A program made the translations under genes and the position numbers. From a virus, in the IMG/VR virus record IMGVR_UViG_3300045020_000027, positions 1-48,654 of that record: a stretch of DNA of 48,654 nucleotides. The stretch is one strand, 5' to 3'. This document shows positions 33,407-38,861 of this stretch, in pieces; position 1 is the first letter of the stretch; every line of letters begins with the position of its first letter. Under the pieces are notes generated by a model. It was not told the origin of the DNA. It saw only the letters and a list, made by a program, of their open reading frames with translations, and did not search any database.

Positions 33407-33425
33407 GTCGTCCTTTCGTCGGTAA

Positions 33426-33442
33426 CCATCGGGTTAACGGTC
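33426..33442 (-). repeat. Junction repeat A
   Basis: GACCGTTAACCCGATGG on the coding strand. It carries the TAA stop of the 59-codon gene and lies upstream of the ribosome site of the 57-codon gene. Confidence 0.8.
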
Positions 33443-33613
33443 GCGTTTCAGCACTTGGCGGTTTATCCGCTGTATACGCCAGCCTAGGAATGTCACTCGC
33501 GCGTAGTAGGCATACCAGCTTGAGCAGATCCAGCATCGGAAGATGTTGCGCCGCAACGTATCGTCGCTATCCCAATTACGGAACCAGCTCGGCCACCTGT
33601 CTTCAAGTCTCAT
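33434..33613 (-). CDS. Leftward Trp/Arg-rich protein (59 residues)
   Basis: MRLEDRWPSWFRNWDSDDTLRRNIFRCWICSSWYAYYARV.. with a CWIC motif and basic end. GGAGGA is 9 nt before the ATG at 33613. Its stop codon TAA is part of junction repeat A (GAC CGT TAA), and junction repeat B lies upstream of its start. Possibly a zinc-binding DNA- or protein-interacting peptide. Confidence 0.65.
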   Translation of the reverse strand: MRLEDRWPSWFRNWDSDDTLRRNIFRCWICSSWYAYYARVTFLGWRIQRINRQVLKRDR

Positions 33614-33626
33614 CTGATGTTGTCCT

Positions 33627-33643
33627 CCATCGGGTTAACGGTC
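33627..33643 (-). repeat. Junction repeat B
   Basis: GACCGTTAACCCGATGG, identical to copy A over 17 bases, directly followed by AGGACAAC.. with the ribosome site of the 59-codon gene. The TGA stop of the 38-codon gene overlaps its first bases. Confidence 0.82.
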
Positions 33644-33758
33644 AGTTCTTGCGGTACCGGGCGCGATTACATGTGGCCTTGTCTTTGCAGCGGAATCCCC
33701 CCGAAAAGCGCTCCACGGCTTGATTCCAACGCCTACAAAGAATGCAGTGCCCGATCAT
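33642..33758 (-). CDS. Leftward zinc-finger-like microprotein (38 residues)
   Basis: MIGHCILCRRWNQAVERFSGG.. contains C5-x2-C8 and C26, C32, giving a plausible four-Cys zinc site. GAGAGGA ribosome site upstream; junction repeat C in front. Function unknown. Confidence 0.6.
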   Translation of the reverse strand: MIGHCILCRRWNQAVERFSGGFRCKDKATCNRARYRKN

Positions 33759-33772
33759 GGTCGACTTCCTCT

Positions 33773-33799
33773 CGGTCGTTAATCATCGGGTTAACGGTC
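33773..33799 (-). repeat. Junction repeat C (extended)
   Basis: Coding strand GACCGTTAACCCGATG is followed by ATTAACGACCG, giving CGTTAA-N8-TTAACG inverted repeats, then GAGAGGA as ribosome site of the 38-codon gene. The upstream gene ends GAC CGT TAA within it. Confidence 0.82.
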
Positions 33800-34084
33800 T
33801 AGGCCGCGTGGCGACTTACCGCCTTGGTAGAGGGTCGTCGTTTCAAACCCTGATAGCTCCCCGTCCAAAGCAAGTTCGAGTTGTCCAGCACAGAAGTTGA
33901 GCGCGTGCCGGAATGAGTCGTCGCCTTGGCATCGACGCCACCACGCAGCGAGCTGACGCAGCCGGTCGTTGGGCTCGACCCGGTACCCGGCGTCCGCCAG
34001 AGCTTGCAAAATGGCTCGCGTCTGCTCTACCGCTGTCCGGTGTTGATCTGACAGCGCGTTGTGAATTGTGTCGAATGCACTCAT
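33791..34084 (-). CDS. Leftward protein, 97 residues
   Basis: MSAFDTIHNALSDQHRTAVEQTRAILQALADAGYRVEPN.. is helical with a Trp-rich middle (LAAWWRRC). I choose this ATG at 34084 (ATGA overlap with the upstream gene's stop) over an in-frame upstream start. It ends GAC CGT TAA in junction repeat C. No family recognised. Confidence 0.68.
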   Translation of the reverse strand: MSAFDTIHNALSDQHRTAVEQTRAILQALADAGYRVEPNDRLRQLAAWWRRCQGDDSFRHALNFCAGQLELALDGELSGFETTTLYQGGKSPRGLDR

Positions 34085-34260
34085 ACGCTCAGCACCCGCA
34101 ACGCCTGAAATGAACCGTACCCGCGCTGCGGGCACTCGCGGTGAAAGATTTGCCCGTCGTGTCTTACCTGCCAGCCCACTGCTTTCCAGAGCTGTACGGA
34201 CAAGCCACAGCCGTCACACACGACGCGTTTCTGGCCAAACCAGTTTCGTTTGAGGGTCAC
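34081..34260 (-). CDS. Leftward zinc-finger protein (59 residues)
   Basis: MTLKRNWFGQKRVVCDGCGLSVQLWKAVGWQVRHD..HRECPQRG: C-x2-C plus H/C pair, a treble-clef or zinc-ribbon-like site of a type common in phage microproteins. GTG 34260 overlaps the TGA of the 11-codon frame in front (GTGA); GTG 34263 is an alternative. Confidence 0.65.
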   Translation of the reverse strand: MTLKRNWFGQKRVVCDGCGLSVQLWKAVGWQVRHDGQIFHRECPQRGYGSFQALRVLSV

Positions 34261-34292
34261 CACGTCACTCCGTTCTCGTCGTCGCTGCGCAT
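34257..34292 (-). CDS. 11-codon leader-like frame
   Basis: MRSDDENGVTW is preceded by a strong GAGAGGAC ribosome site and junction repeat D. It ends GTGA-overlapped with the zinc-finger gene, so it looks like a translated coupler or leader peptide for it. Product function is unknown and a mere coupling role is likely. Confidence 0.45.
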   Translation of the reverse strand: MRSDDENGVTW

Positions 34293-34304
34293 GCCCGGTC
34301 CTCT

Positions 34305-34331
34305 CGGTCGTTAATCACGGGGTTAACGGTC
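34305..34331 (-). repeat. Junction repeat D (extended)
   Basis: Same layout as copy C with two changes (CCCCGTG for CCCGATG), again ending before GAGAGGA. So C and D share a 27-bp element plus the ribosome site. Confidence 0.82.
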
Positions 34332-34358
34332 TGCTAGCAGTTCGCGGTATTCGCTCAT
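34323..34358 (-). CDS. 11-codon frame before junction repeat D
   Basis: MSEYRELLADR ends GAC CGT TAA inside junction repeat D, as three other genes do or nearly do. No clear ribosome site, but the stop of the 34-codon gene is 5 nt upstream. The same frame stays open further upstream without a good start, so this could be the end of a longer or decayed gene. Confidence 0.3.
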   Translation of the reverse strand: MSEYRELLADR

Positions 34359-34363
34359 GTTTG

Positions 34364-34468
34364 CTACGAAAGCTTGTAAACCGCTGCGGCGATCACTGCC
34401 GCGATGCACAAGAGTCCCCATAACGGCGACGGCGGCCAGATCAGGCGGTGTGGCATACCGTAGGGCAT
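34364..34468 (-). CDS. Leftward single-span membrane protein (34 residues)
   Basis: MPYGMPHRLIWPPSPLWGLLCIAAVIAAAVYKLS has one membrane span near its C-terminus. A GGAAG lies 10 nt upstream of the ATG. An overlapping alternative frame exists, so confidence is moderate. Confidence 0.5.
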   Translation of the reverse strand: MPYGMPHRLIWPPSPLWGLLCIAAVIAAAVYKLS

Positions 34469-34543
34469 TGTTTGCTCGCTTCCGTTGATAAATCCGCGGT
34501 CAGTCGTCATCCGCCGCTAGGCGAGTGCCACTGCGCAAGCTGT

Positions 34544-34708
34544 TCACAGGTGAACCTCACGCGCGAAGTAGTCATCGAGAATGAGTCGAATTGTCTCTGC
34601 ACGCGAGAAACCCTGTCGGGCTGCTTTCGCATCGACAGCGGCGAGCAATGCATCACCCAAGCGGATGTTGATCGGCTGCCCGATCTCGGGCCGGCCCGCG
34701 GGCGTCAT
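34544..34708 (-). CDS. Ribbon-helix-helix regulator (54 residues)
   Basis: MTPAGRPEIGQPINIRLGDALLAAVDAKAARQG.. SRAETIRLILDDYFAREVHL is a classic ribbon-helix-helix protein: beta strand QPINIRL, helix A, and helix B with SRAETIR. It is likely a small dimeric transcription regulator, maybe of its own operon or of the divergent genes. Its ATG overlaps the preceding stop by ATGA, and so is coupled to the leaderless gene. It is short enough to be missed by gene callers with a 60-codon cutoff. Confidence 0.8.
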   Translation of the reverse strand: MTPAGRPEIGQPINIRLGDALLAAVDAKAARQGFSRAETIRLILDDYFAREVHL

Positions 34709-34881
34709 TTGGCGCGGCCTGTGCGCTCGTATTCGTCGCGGTGGTAGTCGCAGCAGGCCGGCCCCCAGAACTCATCGTAGTGGCCGAAACCGAGTTCATC
34801 GCTGTAGTGGTAGTGCGGATCCGGCAACGGGGTGTTTCCGACGAACTTGATGCCCCAACTGTGTGGTGCCCGTGTGCTCAT
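34705..34881 (-). CDS. First gene behind leftward promoter (58 residues)
   Basis: MSTRAPHSWGIKFVGNTPLP.. HYHYSDELGFGHYDEFWGPACCDYHRDEYE, rich in His, Tyr and acidic residues. I choose ATG 34881 because the promoter at 34889-34917 puts the transcription start at or next to its A, making it leaderless; an in-frame ATG at 34917 lies inside the -35. Function unknown. Confidence 0.68.
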   Translation of the reverse strand: MSTRAPHSWGIKFVGNTPLPDPHYHYSDELGFGHYDEFWGPACCDYHRDEYERTGRAK

Positions 34882-34888
34882 AGGATTA

Positions 34889-34917
34889 ACGATACCGTCT
34901 ATCTCTAGATTAGTCAA
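34889..34917 (-). promoter_or_regulatory. Leftward promoter for leaderless transcript
   Basis: On the lower strand TTGACT (34917-34912), 17 bp, TATCGT (34894-34889), then 7 nt to the ATG at 34881. This is a good sigma-A-type promoter with an expected start at the A of the ATG. ACGGTAT occurs twice here, and the ATTAACGATACCGTC overlaps the junction-repeat motif, so it may also be an operator. Confidence 0.72.
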
Positions 34918-34936
34918 TACCGTTTATTGCGGCCCG

Positions 34937-35257
34937 TCACGCCTTTGTGTACCTTGTTGGGTCAGTCCACGGCGGATCTTCCTGACAGGTTGGCGGGACG
35001 GATGCCGACCGATCTTCTCCGCTAAATAACGAAAACGTCTGACCCGACAATTCATCGCGTCGCTTCCGGCTGGCCTCGGTGCGTTGGATCAGTCCAAACC
35101 TGATACGCCCTGAGAAGTGTTCGGCGAACTTCGACCATGTCTGCGCGGTGCTGAGGTCAATCAGCAGAATCAGGTTCTCCCCGATTGGGAAATAGATGAC
35201 CCGGCTGAGCCCCCAGTTCATCTTGAGGATCTTCCAGCGCGACTTCGGATGCATCAT
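34937..35257 (-). CDS. Leftward protein of 106 residues
   Basis: MMHPKSRWKILKMNWGLSRVIYFPIGENLILLIDLSTAQTW.. is basic, with an N-terminal beta/helix region and a low-complexity polar end (ASVPPTCQEDPPWTDPTRY). I choose the ATG at 35257 (after the junction element E) over a GTG at 35302 that lies inside the upstream gene. No family recognised. Confidence 0.6.
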   Translation of the reverse strand: MMHPKSRWKILKMNWGLSRVIYFPIGENLILLIDLSTAQTWSKFAEHFSGRIRFGLIQRTEASRKRRDELSGQTFSLFSGEDRSASVPPTCQEDPPWTDPTRYTKA

Positions 35258-35266
35258 TTGTCTCAA

Positions 35267-35291
35267 ACCGTTAATCGTCAGGTTGGTGGTC
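35267..35291 (-). repeat. Junction element E (degenerate)
   Basis: TGACGATTAACGGTTTGAG.. resembles the second half of copies C and D (GATGATTAACGACCGAGAG). It contains the stop of the 161-codon gene and lies upstream of the 106-codon gene. Confidence 0.5.
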
Positions 35292-35756
35292 ACCGATAAC
35301 ACCGCCGTCCTGTGCCACTGGTTCTACCGTTACCCGGTCGGCTCCATACTGGGCAATGGCTTCATCGCGGTACTTGTCGAGGTACTCGGCCGTCCAAACT
35401 TCGGTCTTCTTGTACACGGTTCCCTTTTGGATGCCATCAGGCCGGGGCGGTCCCGTGATGGTGATGCGGAATTTCGGCTGCTCTCGGTCTTCATCGCGCG
35501 ACCGCTTCTCTTCTTCGTCGTGACGAGTTCCGATTGACTCCCGCGCATCTCGGTATTCCCGCATATCGATGAAGTTACCTCCGGGGTCTTCGATACCGAT
35601 CACGTCGTTGACGCAGTCGTCGGCCTCGTTCTCCAGATGCCAGGCACCGTAGAAAGCTTCGTCTTTGGTTCTGTACCAGTCATTGGTTTCCACGCTGGAG
35701 CTATGGAAGCGCCAATGCAGGTACCAAACAACCCAGCGGCTGTCGTTGTTACTCAT
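35271..35756 (-). CDS. Leftward acidic protein (161 residues)
   Basis: MSNNDSRWVVWYLHWRFHSSSVETNDWYRTKDEAF.. then a highly charged stretch (RHDEEEKRSRDEDREQ) and a C-terminal beta region with TEVWTAEYLDKYRDE. A GGAG lies 6 nt before the ATG. The stop TAA is part of junction element E. Function unknown. Confidence 0.68.
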   Translation of the reverse strand: MSNNDSRWVVWYLHWRFHSSSVETNDWYRTKDEAFYGAWHLENEADDCVNDVIGIEDPGGNFIDMREYRDARESIGTRHDEEEKRSRDEDREQPKFRITITGPPRPDGIQKGTVYKKTEVWTAEYLDKYRDEAIAQYGADRVTVEPVAQDGGVIGDHQPDD

Positions 35757-35787
35757 GTTTCTCCATGTCTGATAAGTACGCCTTACG

Positions 35788-36153
35788 TCAGTCCCGCCAC
35801 CACGCCCTGTCTGAGCACAGCGCGTTCACCGCATCGTGCTCGGCCTGCATGGTCTGCGTGTAGGACAAGCCTGCCGCAAGAAACTCGCCGTTGGGTTTCC
35901 AGATCGCAAACCCGCTAGCGACATAGCCCTGCGCCATCGCGTCACACGTGTCATGGCCGGCATCGATCAGTGCCTGCGGATCGCCGGTGATGCCGTGACG
36001 GGAAAGCGCGGCAAGGTAGGTGTCGTCGGGCGTGGAAGCGTGCGCGCGGGCGCTGCCGAGTAGCGCGCCCGTGGCCATCGCACCCACAGCCATGAGCCAC
36101 AGGCACCACTTGACAGCGTCAATGCGTTTTGGTGAACCCGCAGGTCGTGTCAT
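35788..36153 (-). CDS. DUF732-type secreted protein
   Basis: A 121-residue protein with a signal peptide (basic N-terminus, hydrophobic CLWLMAVGAMATGALLG, cleavage near ARAHA-STPDD) and a domain of the mycobacterial DUF732 type: DDTYLAALSRHGI, then LIDAGHDTCDAMAQG with the paired Cys (C at DTCD and near the end, NALC). DUF732 proteins are common in mycobacteria and their prophages. Start at ATG 36153, GTG 36156 or a TTG further up is possible. It lies directly beside attP, as a possible lysogenic gene. Confidence 0.82.
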   Translation of the reverse strand: MTRPAGSPKRIDAVKWCLWLMAVGAMATGALLGSARAHASTPDDTYLAALSRHGITGDPQALIDAGHDTCDAMAQGYVASGFAIWKPNGEFLAAGLSYTQTMQAEHDAVNALCSDRAWWRD

Positions 36154-36194
36154 CACTTTTCGTGCCCTCAATTCTGCTTACGCCCTTGTGTTTA

Positions 36195-36264
36195 TGCAGG
36201 TCAATAGTAGTTTAGTCGCGTTTTGGATGGGGTTCGATTCCCCTTAGCTCCACTTAAACCTGCA
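36195..36264. repeat. Inverted repeat around attP core
   Basis: TGCAGGT (36195-36201) and ACCTGCA (36258-36264) flank the core as inverted repeats. They could be arm- or core-type integrase binding sites. Confidence 0.5.
36229..36253 (+). other. Candidate attP core (tRNA/tmRNA 3' end)
   Basis: Bases 36229-36253 look like the T-loop and acceptor 3' end of a tRNA or tmRNA: GGGGTTCGATTCCCC, then TTAGCTCCA. The 5' part of the tRNA is absent and the flank before GGGG does not pair (T-T instead of A-T), so this is a partial copy left by integration. It sits 260 bp before the integrase start, as attP does in many mycobacteriophages. Confidence 0.8.
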
Positions 36265-36295
36265 CGTAAAGTACTATAGCACCGTGCCGAAAACG

Positions 36296-36315
36296 TTTGT
36301 CAATCTCTTTGTCAA
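36296..36315 (+). repeat. Tandem TTTGTCAA arm-site candidates
   Basis: TTTGTCAA occurs twice, at 36296-36303 and 36308-36315, 12 bp apart. TGTCAAGTCTCTTG just after the integrase gene (37640 on) is similar. They fit the tandem arm-type sites of tyrosine integrases. Confidence 0.45.
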
Positions 36316-36330
36316 GACCAGGGGCGAGTG

Positions 36331-36489
36331 ATGGCCGAGAACTACGGGCCGCCGTGGTGGACAGACGAGAAGCGCGCCGAGGTGAAGGCGTACTTCGATT
36401 CGACTGAGATGTGCGACTACTGCTGTCAGCGCGTGCCTAAGACTGAGATCGCGGCCGGGCTACACGCGCACCCGGCGGTCATGGACTGA
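36331..36489 (+). CDS. Zinc-finger-like protein before integrase (52 residues)
   Basis: MAENYGPPWWTDEKRAEVKA.. then CDYCCQRVPKTEIAAGLHAHPAVMD: CxxCC followed by HxH makes a plausible zinc site. It ends in TGATG with the integrase start, so the two are translationally coupled. It might act in recombination directionality or be unrelated. GGGGCGAG precedes the ATG. Confidence 0.65.
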   Translation: MAENYGPPWWTDEKRAEVKAYFDSTEMCDYCCQRVPKTEIAAGLHAHPAVMD

Positions 36490-37613
36490 TGGCCTCGATC
36501 CGTCAGCGACCGCGCGGCAACGGCACCATCTGCTATTCGGTGCTCTACACCATCGACAAGCGCCAGTCGTCGCTGCCGTTCGATGACCCGCGCGCCGCAC
36601 AGGCGTTCAAAGCAGCGGTGGAAGTCCACGGCGCCGAACGCGCGCTCACCATGCACGGCATCGACCCCGCGCCGCGCCGCAAACAGGCCGAGGCGCTCAC
36701 CGTCGCGCAATGGGTGCGCCATCACATCGACCACCTGACCGGCGTCGAGCAATACACCCTCGACGTCTACGAGCGGTACCTGGCCAACGACATAGGCCCA
36801 TTCCTCGGCGACATCCCGCTGGCCGAACTCGCCGAGGAAGACATCGCCCGCTGGGTCAAGCACCTCGAAGTAACGCCGCGCGCCAAGACCGGCCGCGTCC
36901 CCAGGCCGAAGACGATCGCCAACATGCACGGCTTCCTATCCGGCGCACTCTCGGCCGCCGTGCCGAAGCACATACCTGCCAATGTCGCGGCCGGCCGAAC
37001 GCTACCGCGCAAAACCGGCGACGGTGACGACGGTGACGACGATGAGATCCGCACGCTGTCACGTGACGAATACGACCGCCTGCTGGCGGCTGGGACCGTT
37101 CCGTACTGGCACACGCTGATCGAGTTCCTGGTCAGTTCAGGTGCCCGCTGGGGCGAAGTCGTAGGACTCAAACCCGGCGATGTCGACCGCGCCGCGGGCA
37201 CCGTTCGGATACGCCGGGCGTGGAAGCACAGCAGCAAGGGCTACACGCTCGGGCCGACGAAGACTAAGCGGTCGAACCGTAAGATCAACGTGGCGGCCGA
37301 CGTCCTCGACCAGCTCGACTACTCGCACGAGTGGCTGTTCACGAACACGCGCGGCGGCCCTGTGCGCTACCACTCATTCAAGGGCAACGTGTGGGACTGC
37401 GCCGTCACCAAGTCGAAACTAGACCCCCAGCCCCGTATCCACGATCTGCGGCACACCTGCGCCTCGTGGATGCTGGCCGCCGGTGTCCCGCTCACCACTG
37501 TGTCGCGGCACCTAGGCCACGAGAATATTCAGATCACCGCTGATGTCTATACCGATGTCGACCGGACATCATTCGCGCTGGCGGCTGAGGCCATGCGGAA
37601 GCTGCTCAGTTGA
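36489..37613 (+). CDS. int: Tyrosine integrase
   Basis: A 374-residue tyrosine recombinase. Residues 1-65 form an arm-binding N-domain, 70-165 a SAM-like core-binding domain, 185-374 the catalytic domain. Active-site residues: R220 in SSGARWGEV, a Lys in the GPTKTKRSNRK turn, H318/R321 in IHDLRHTCASW, H344 in HLGHENIQ, and the nucleophile Y354 in ADVYTDVD. It integrates the phage at the tRNA/tmRNA copy at 36229. All five key residues are present, so it should be active. Confidence 0.93.
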   Translation: MASIRQRPRGNGTICYSVLYTIDKRQSSLPFDDPRAAQAFKAAVEVHGAERALTMHGIDPAPRRKQAEALTVAQWVRHHIDHLTGVEQYTLDVYERYLANDIGPFLGDIPLAELAEEDIARWVKHLEVTPRAKTGRVPRPKTIANMHGFLSGALSAAVPKHIPANVAAGRTLPRKTGDGDDGDDDEIRTLSRDEYDRLLAAGTVPYWHTLIEFLVSSGARWGEVVGLKPGDVDRAAGTVRIRRAWKHSSKGYTLGPTKTKRSNRKINVAADVLDQLDYSHEWLFTNTRGGPVRYHSFKGNVWDCAVTKSKLDPQPRIHDLRHTCASWMLAAGVPLTTVSRHLGHENIQITADVYTDVDRTSFALAAEAMRKLLS

Positions 37614-37627
37614 CATCGGTTAAGCGG

Positions 37628-37657
37628 TTGTCCAGCCAATGTCAAGTCTCTTGTAAT
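37628..37657 (+). promoter_or_regulatory. Candidate rightward promoter after integrase
   Basis: TTGTCC (37628-37633), 18 bp, TGTAAT (37652-37657, five of six consensus bases). It would transcribe the 37792 gene with a leader of about 130 nt. The dyad at 37673-37688 lies just behind the expected start, so it may be repressed. Confidence 0.5.
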
Positions 37658-37672
37658 GTGCATCACGGCCAT

Positions 37673-37688
37673 GTCCAACATATTGGAC
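37673..37688. promoter_or_regulatory. Perfect 6-4-6 dyad (operator-like)
   Basis: GTCCAA-CATA-TTGGAC is a perfect inverted repeat with a 4-bp spacer, about 10 bp downstream of the expected start of the promoter at 37628-37657. It differs from the operators near the repressor (TTGGTG-N4-CACCAA) though both share TTGG/CCAA. Confidence 0.5.
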
Positions 37689-37791
37689 GGGGTGCTAGCG
37701 TTCGCATCGTGGGTCAGGAAGTGGCTCACGGCGCAGGGCTGCCGCAGTTGCTGCCGTAGCGCCATCCTTATTCGGGTAGGGGCAGTCGGGA

Positions 37792-38073
37792 ATGGACGCT
37801 GGGCTACATGAAATATGCGCAAGAGTCGCCGTGGCGCTCGACATCGTTCCCGATGGGACCGAAGACGACATACGCGCGCACCTGGAATGGGTAGCGCGCG
37901 AGATGATTACACATCTCCCGCCGGACAGACTCACCAACCAGGAGCTGGCCGCGCTGATCGCCGTCCTACAGGCAGCGCATGCTCGGACGCTAGTTACGCC
38001 AGTCGGGGGGAGGCCACTCCTGCGACTCGCCACCACGCTGGAGTCGCCGGAAATCGGCCAGCCTGTCTGCTAG
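37792..38073 (+). CDS. Small helical protein overlapping repressor 3' end
   Basis: A 93-residue acidic protein, MDAGLHEICARVAVALDIVPDGTEDDIRAHLEWVAREM.., with a well-formed helical pattern (DRLTNQELAALIAVLQAAHA). Its last 28 codons overlap the end of the leftward repressor gene. The overlap makes one of the two ends doubtful, or they are antagonistic antisense genes. Function unknown; possibly a lysogeny regulator. Confidence 0.55.
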   Translation: MDAGLHEICARVAVALDIVPDGTEDDIRAHLEWVAREMITHLPPDRLTNQELAALIAVLQAAHARTLVTPVGGRPLLRLATTLESPEIGQPVC

Positions 38074-38376
38074 CTCCTTCATCAAGTCGCGGTCGGTGAC
38101 ATCGTGCATCGACCCGGCGAGCTCCACTGACGAAATCCCAGCTTCTTCGGGCTTGATGTAACCGGCATGGATCAGCGCCTCCACCGGGGCGCGGCCATAG
38201 GCTCTAGCGAACGCGACAACATGCTCGCCGCGCGGCTGAATACCCGTGTCTTTCCAGCGCCCGACGGTCGAGCTGGTTACGCCGATCTTGCCGGCGATGT
38301 CTTCCTGCTTGGCCCCGTGGGCGTGGCGCTGGACATACTCAATCCACGGCTCTATATCGCGGAGATGTTCAGTCAT
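37990..38376 (-). CDS. Immunity repressor (HTH)
   Basis: A 128-residue protein whose N-terminal half is a helix-turn-helix of the XRE type: YVQRHAHGAKQEDIAGKIGVTSSTVGRWKDTG.., then VVAFARAYGRAPVEALIHAGYI. The C-terminal half is helical and lacks the Ser-Lys pair of a LexA/CI autoprotease, so it cannot be cleaved like lambda CI as far as I can see. ATG 38376 has AGGG about 9 nt upstream. It is divergent from the Cro-like gene at 38604 with operator-like dyads in between. Confidence 0.82.
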   Translation of the reverse strand: MTEHLRDIEPWIEYVQRHAHGAKQEDIAGKIGVTSSTVGRWKDTGIQPRGEHVVAFARAYGRAPVEALIHAGYIKPEEAGISSVELAGSMHDVTDRDLMKELADRLADFRRLQRGGESQEWPPPDWRN

Positions 38377-38394
38377 AATGCGCAACCCTAGCGC

Positions 38395-38414
38395 GTAGAC
38401 GCAATTGACGCTAC
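38395..38414. promoter_or_regulatory. Imperfect palindrome near repressor start
   Basis: GTAG-ACG-CAATTG-ACG-CTAC, an imperfect 20-bp dyad, lies 19 bp upstream of the repressor start codon. It may be an autoregulatory operator. Confidence 0.45.
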
Positions 38415-38477
38415 CCGCAATTTAACAGGGAAACTAACGGTATGCCTGTTCACGCGCGTGCATAGGTAACCTATTCA

Positions 38478-38547
38478 TTGGTGTAGGCACCAACACGCCC
38501 TTGGTGTACGCACCATTGAACACGCCGCGCGATGGTGCTTGCGCACT
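38478..38547. promoter_or_regulatory. Operator-like repeats in immunity region
   Basis: TTGGTG-TAGG-CACCAA (38478-38493) is a perfect 6-4-6 dyad; TTGGTG-TACG-CACCAT (38501-38516) is a second copy 23 bp away; ATGGTG-CTTG-CGCACT (38532-38547) is a weak third. Their place between divergent repressor and Cro-like genes fits repressor operators. Confidence 0.65.
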
Positions 38548-38552
38548 CGATA

Positions 38553-38580
38553 GCGTTAACGTAAGTTGTCTACTTAACGC
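38553..38580. promoter_or_regulatory. GCGTTAA inverted repeat upstream of Cro-like gene
   Basis: GCGTTAA (38553-38559) and TTAACGC (38574-38580) are inverted around 14 bp. It overlaps the -10-like TAACGT (38557-38562), so it may be an operator for the rightward early promoter. Confidence 0.45.
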
Positions 38581-38603
38581 AATCACACCACATTTGGGGA
38601 CAC

Positions 38604-38861
38604 GTGTTGGCAACTCTTCGGCTTCGAAAAGATCAGCTCGACAGGCTTCGGCGCGTCACGAGAACAGTCGGCGGCGAGCTACTCACCGACAAGGAACTCG
38701 CCGCGCGCATCGGCATCCATCCGAGCAACCTGCACCGGGTTCTCGCGGGTAAAGCTGCCCCGGGCACCAAGTTCATCGCGGGCCTGCTCGACGTGTTCGG
38801 CATCGAATGGTTCGCCGACCTCTTTGAAATCCTGCCCGGCGATGAGGCGGCCGACGAATGA
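38604..38861 (+). CDS. Cro-like HTH protein
   Basis: An 85-residue protein, first rightward gene after the immunity operators. HTH: ELLTDKELAARIGIHPSNLHRVLAGKAAPGTKFIAGLLDVFG. Start GTG 38604 (TTG 38607 also possible) behind GGGGA. As the first early gene facing away from the repressor it likely plays the Cro or early regulator role. ATGA overlap with the next gene. Confidence 0.78.
   Translation: MLATLRLRKDQLDRLRRVTRTVGGELLTDKELAARIGIHPSNLHRVLAGKAAPGTKFIAGLLDVFGIEWFADLFEILPGDEAADE

Noticed and set aside
36205-36253. Complete tRNA gene at the T-loop sequence
   Set aside because: No D-arm or anticodon arm upstream; only the 3' quarter of a tRNA/tmRNA is present, as expected for an attP core.
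37815-38099. Second rightward frame over 37815-38099
   Set aside because: Arg/Gly/Ser-rich composition typical of shadow; the 37792 frame in another phase has a normal protein composition.
37990-38376. CI-like self-cleaving repressor
   Set aside because: The C-terminal half is short and lacks a visible Ala-Gly cleavage site with Ser/Lys catalytic pair.
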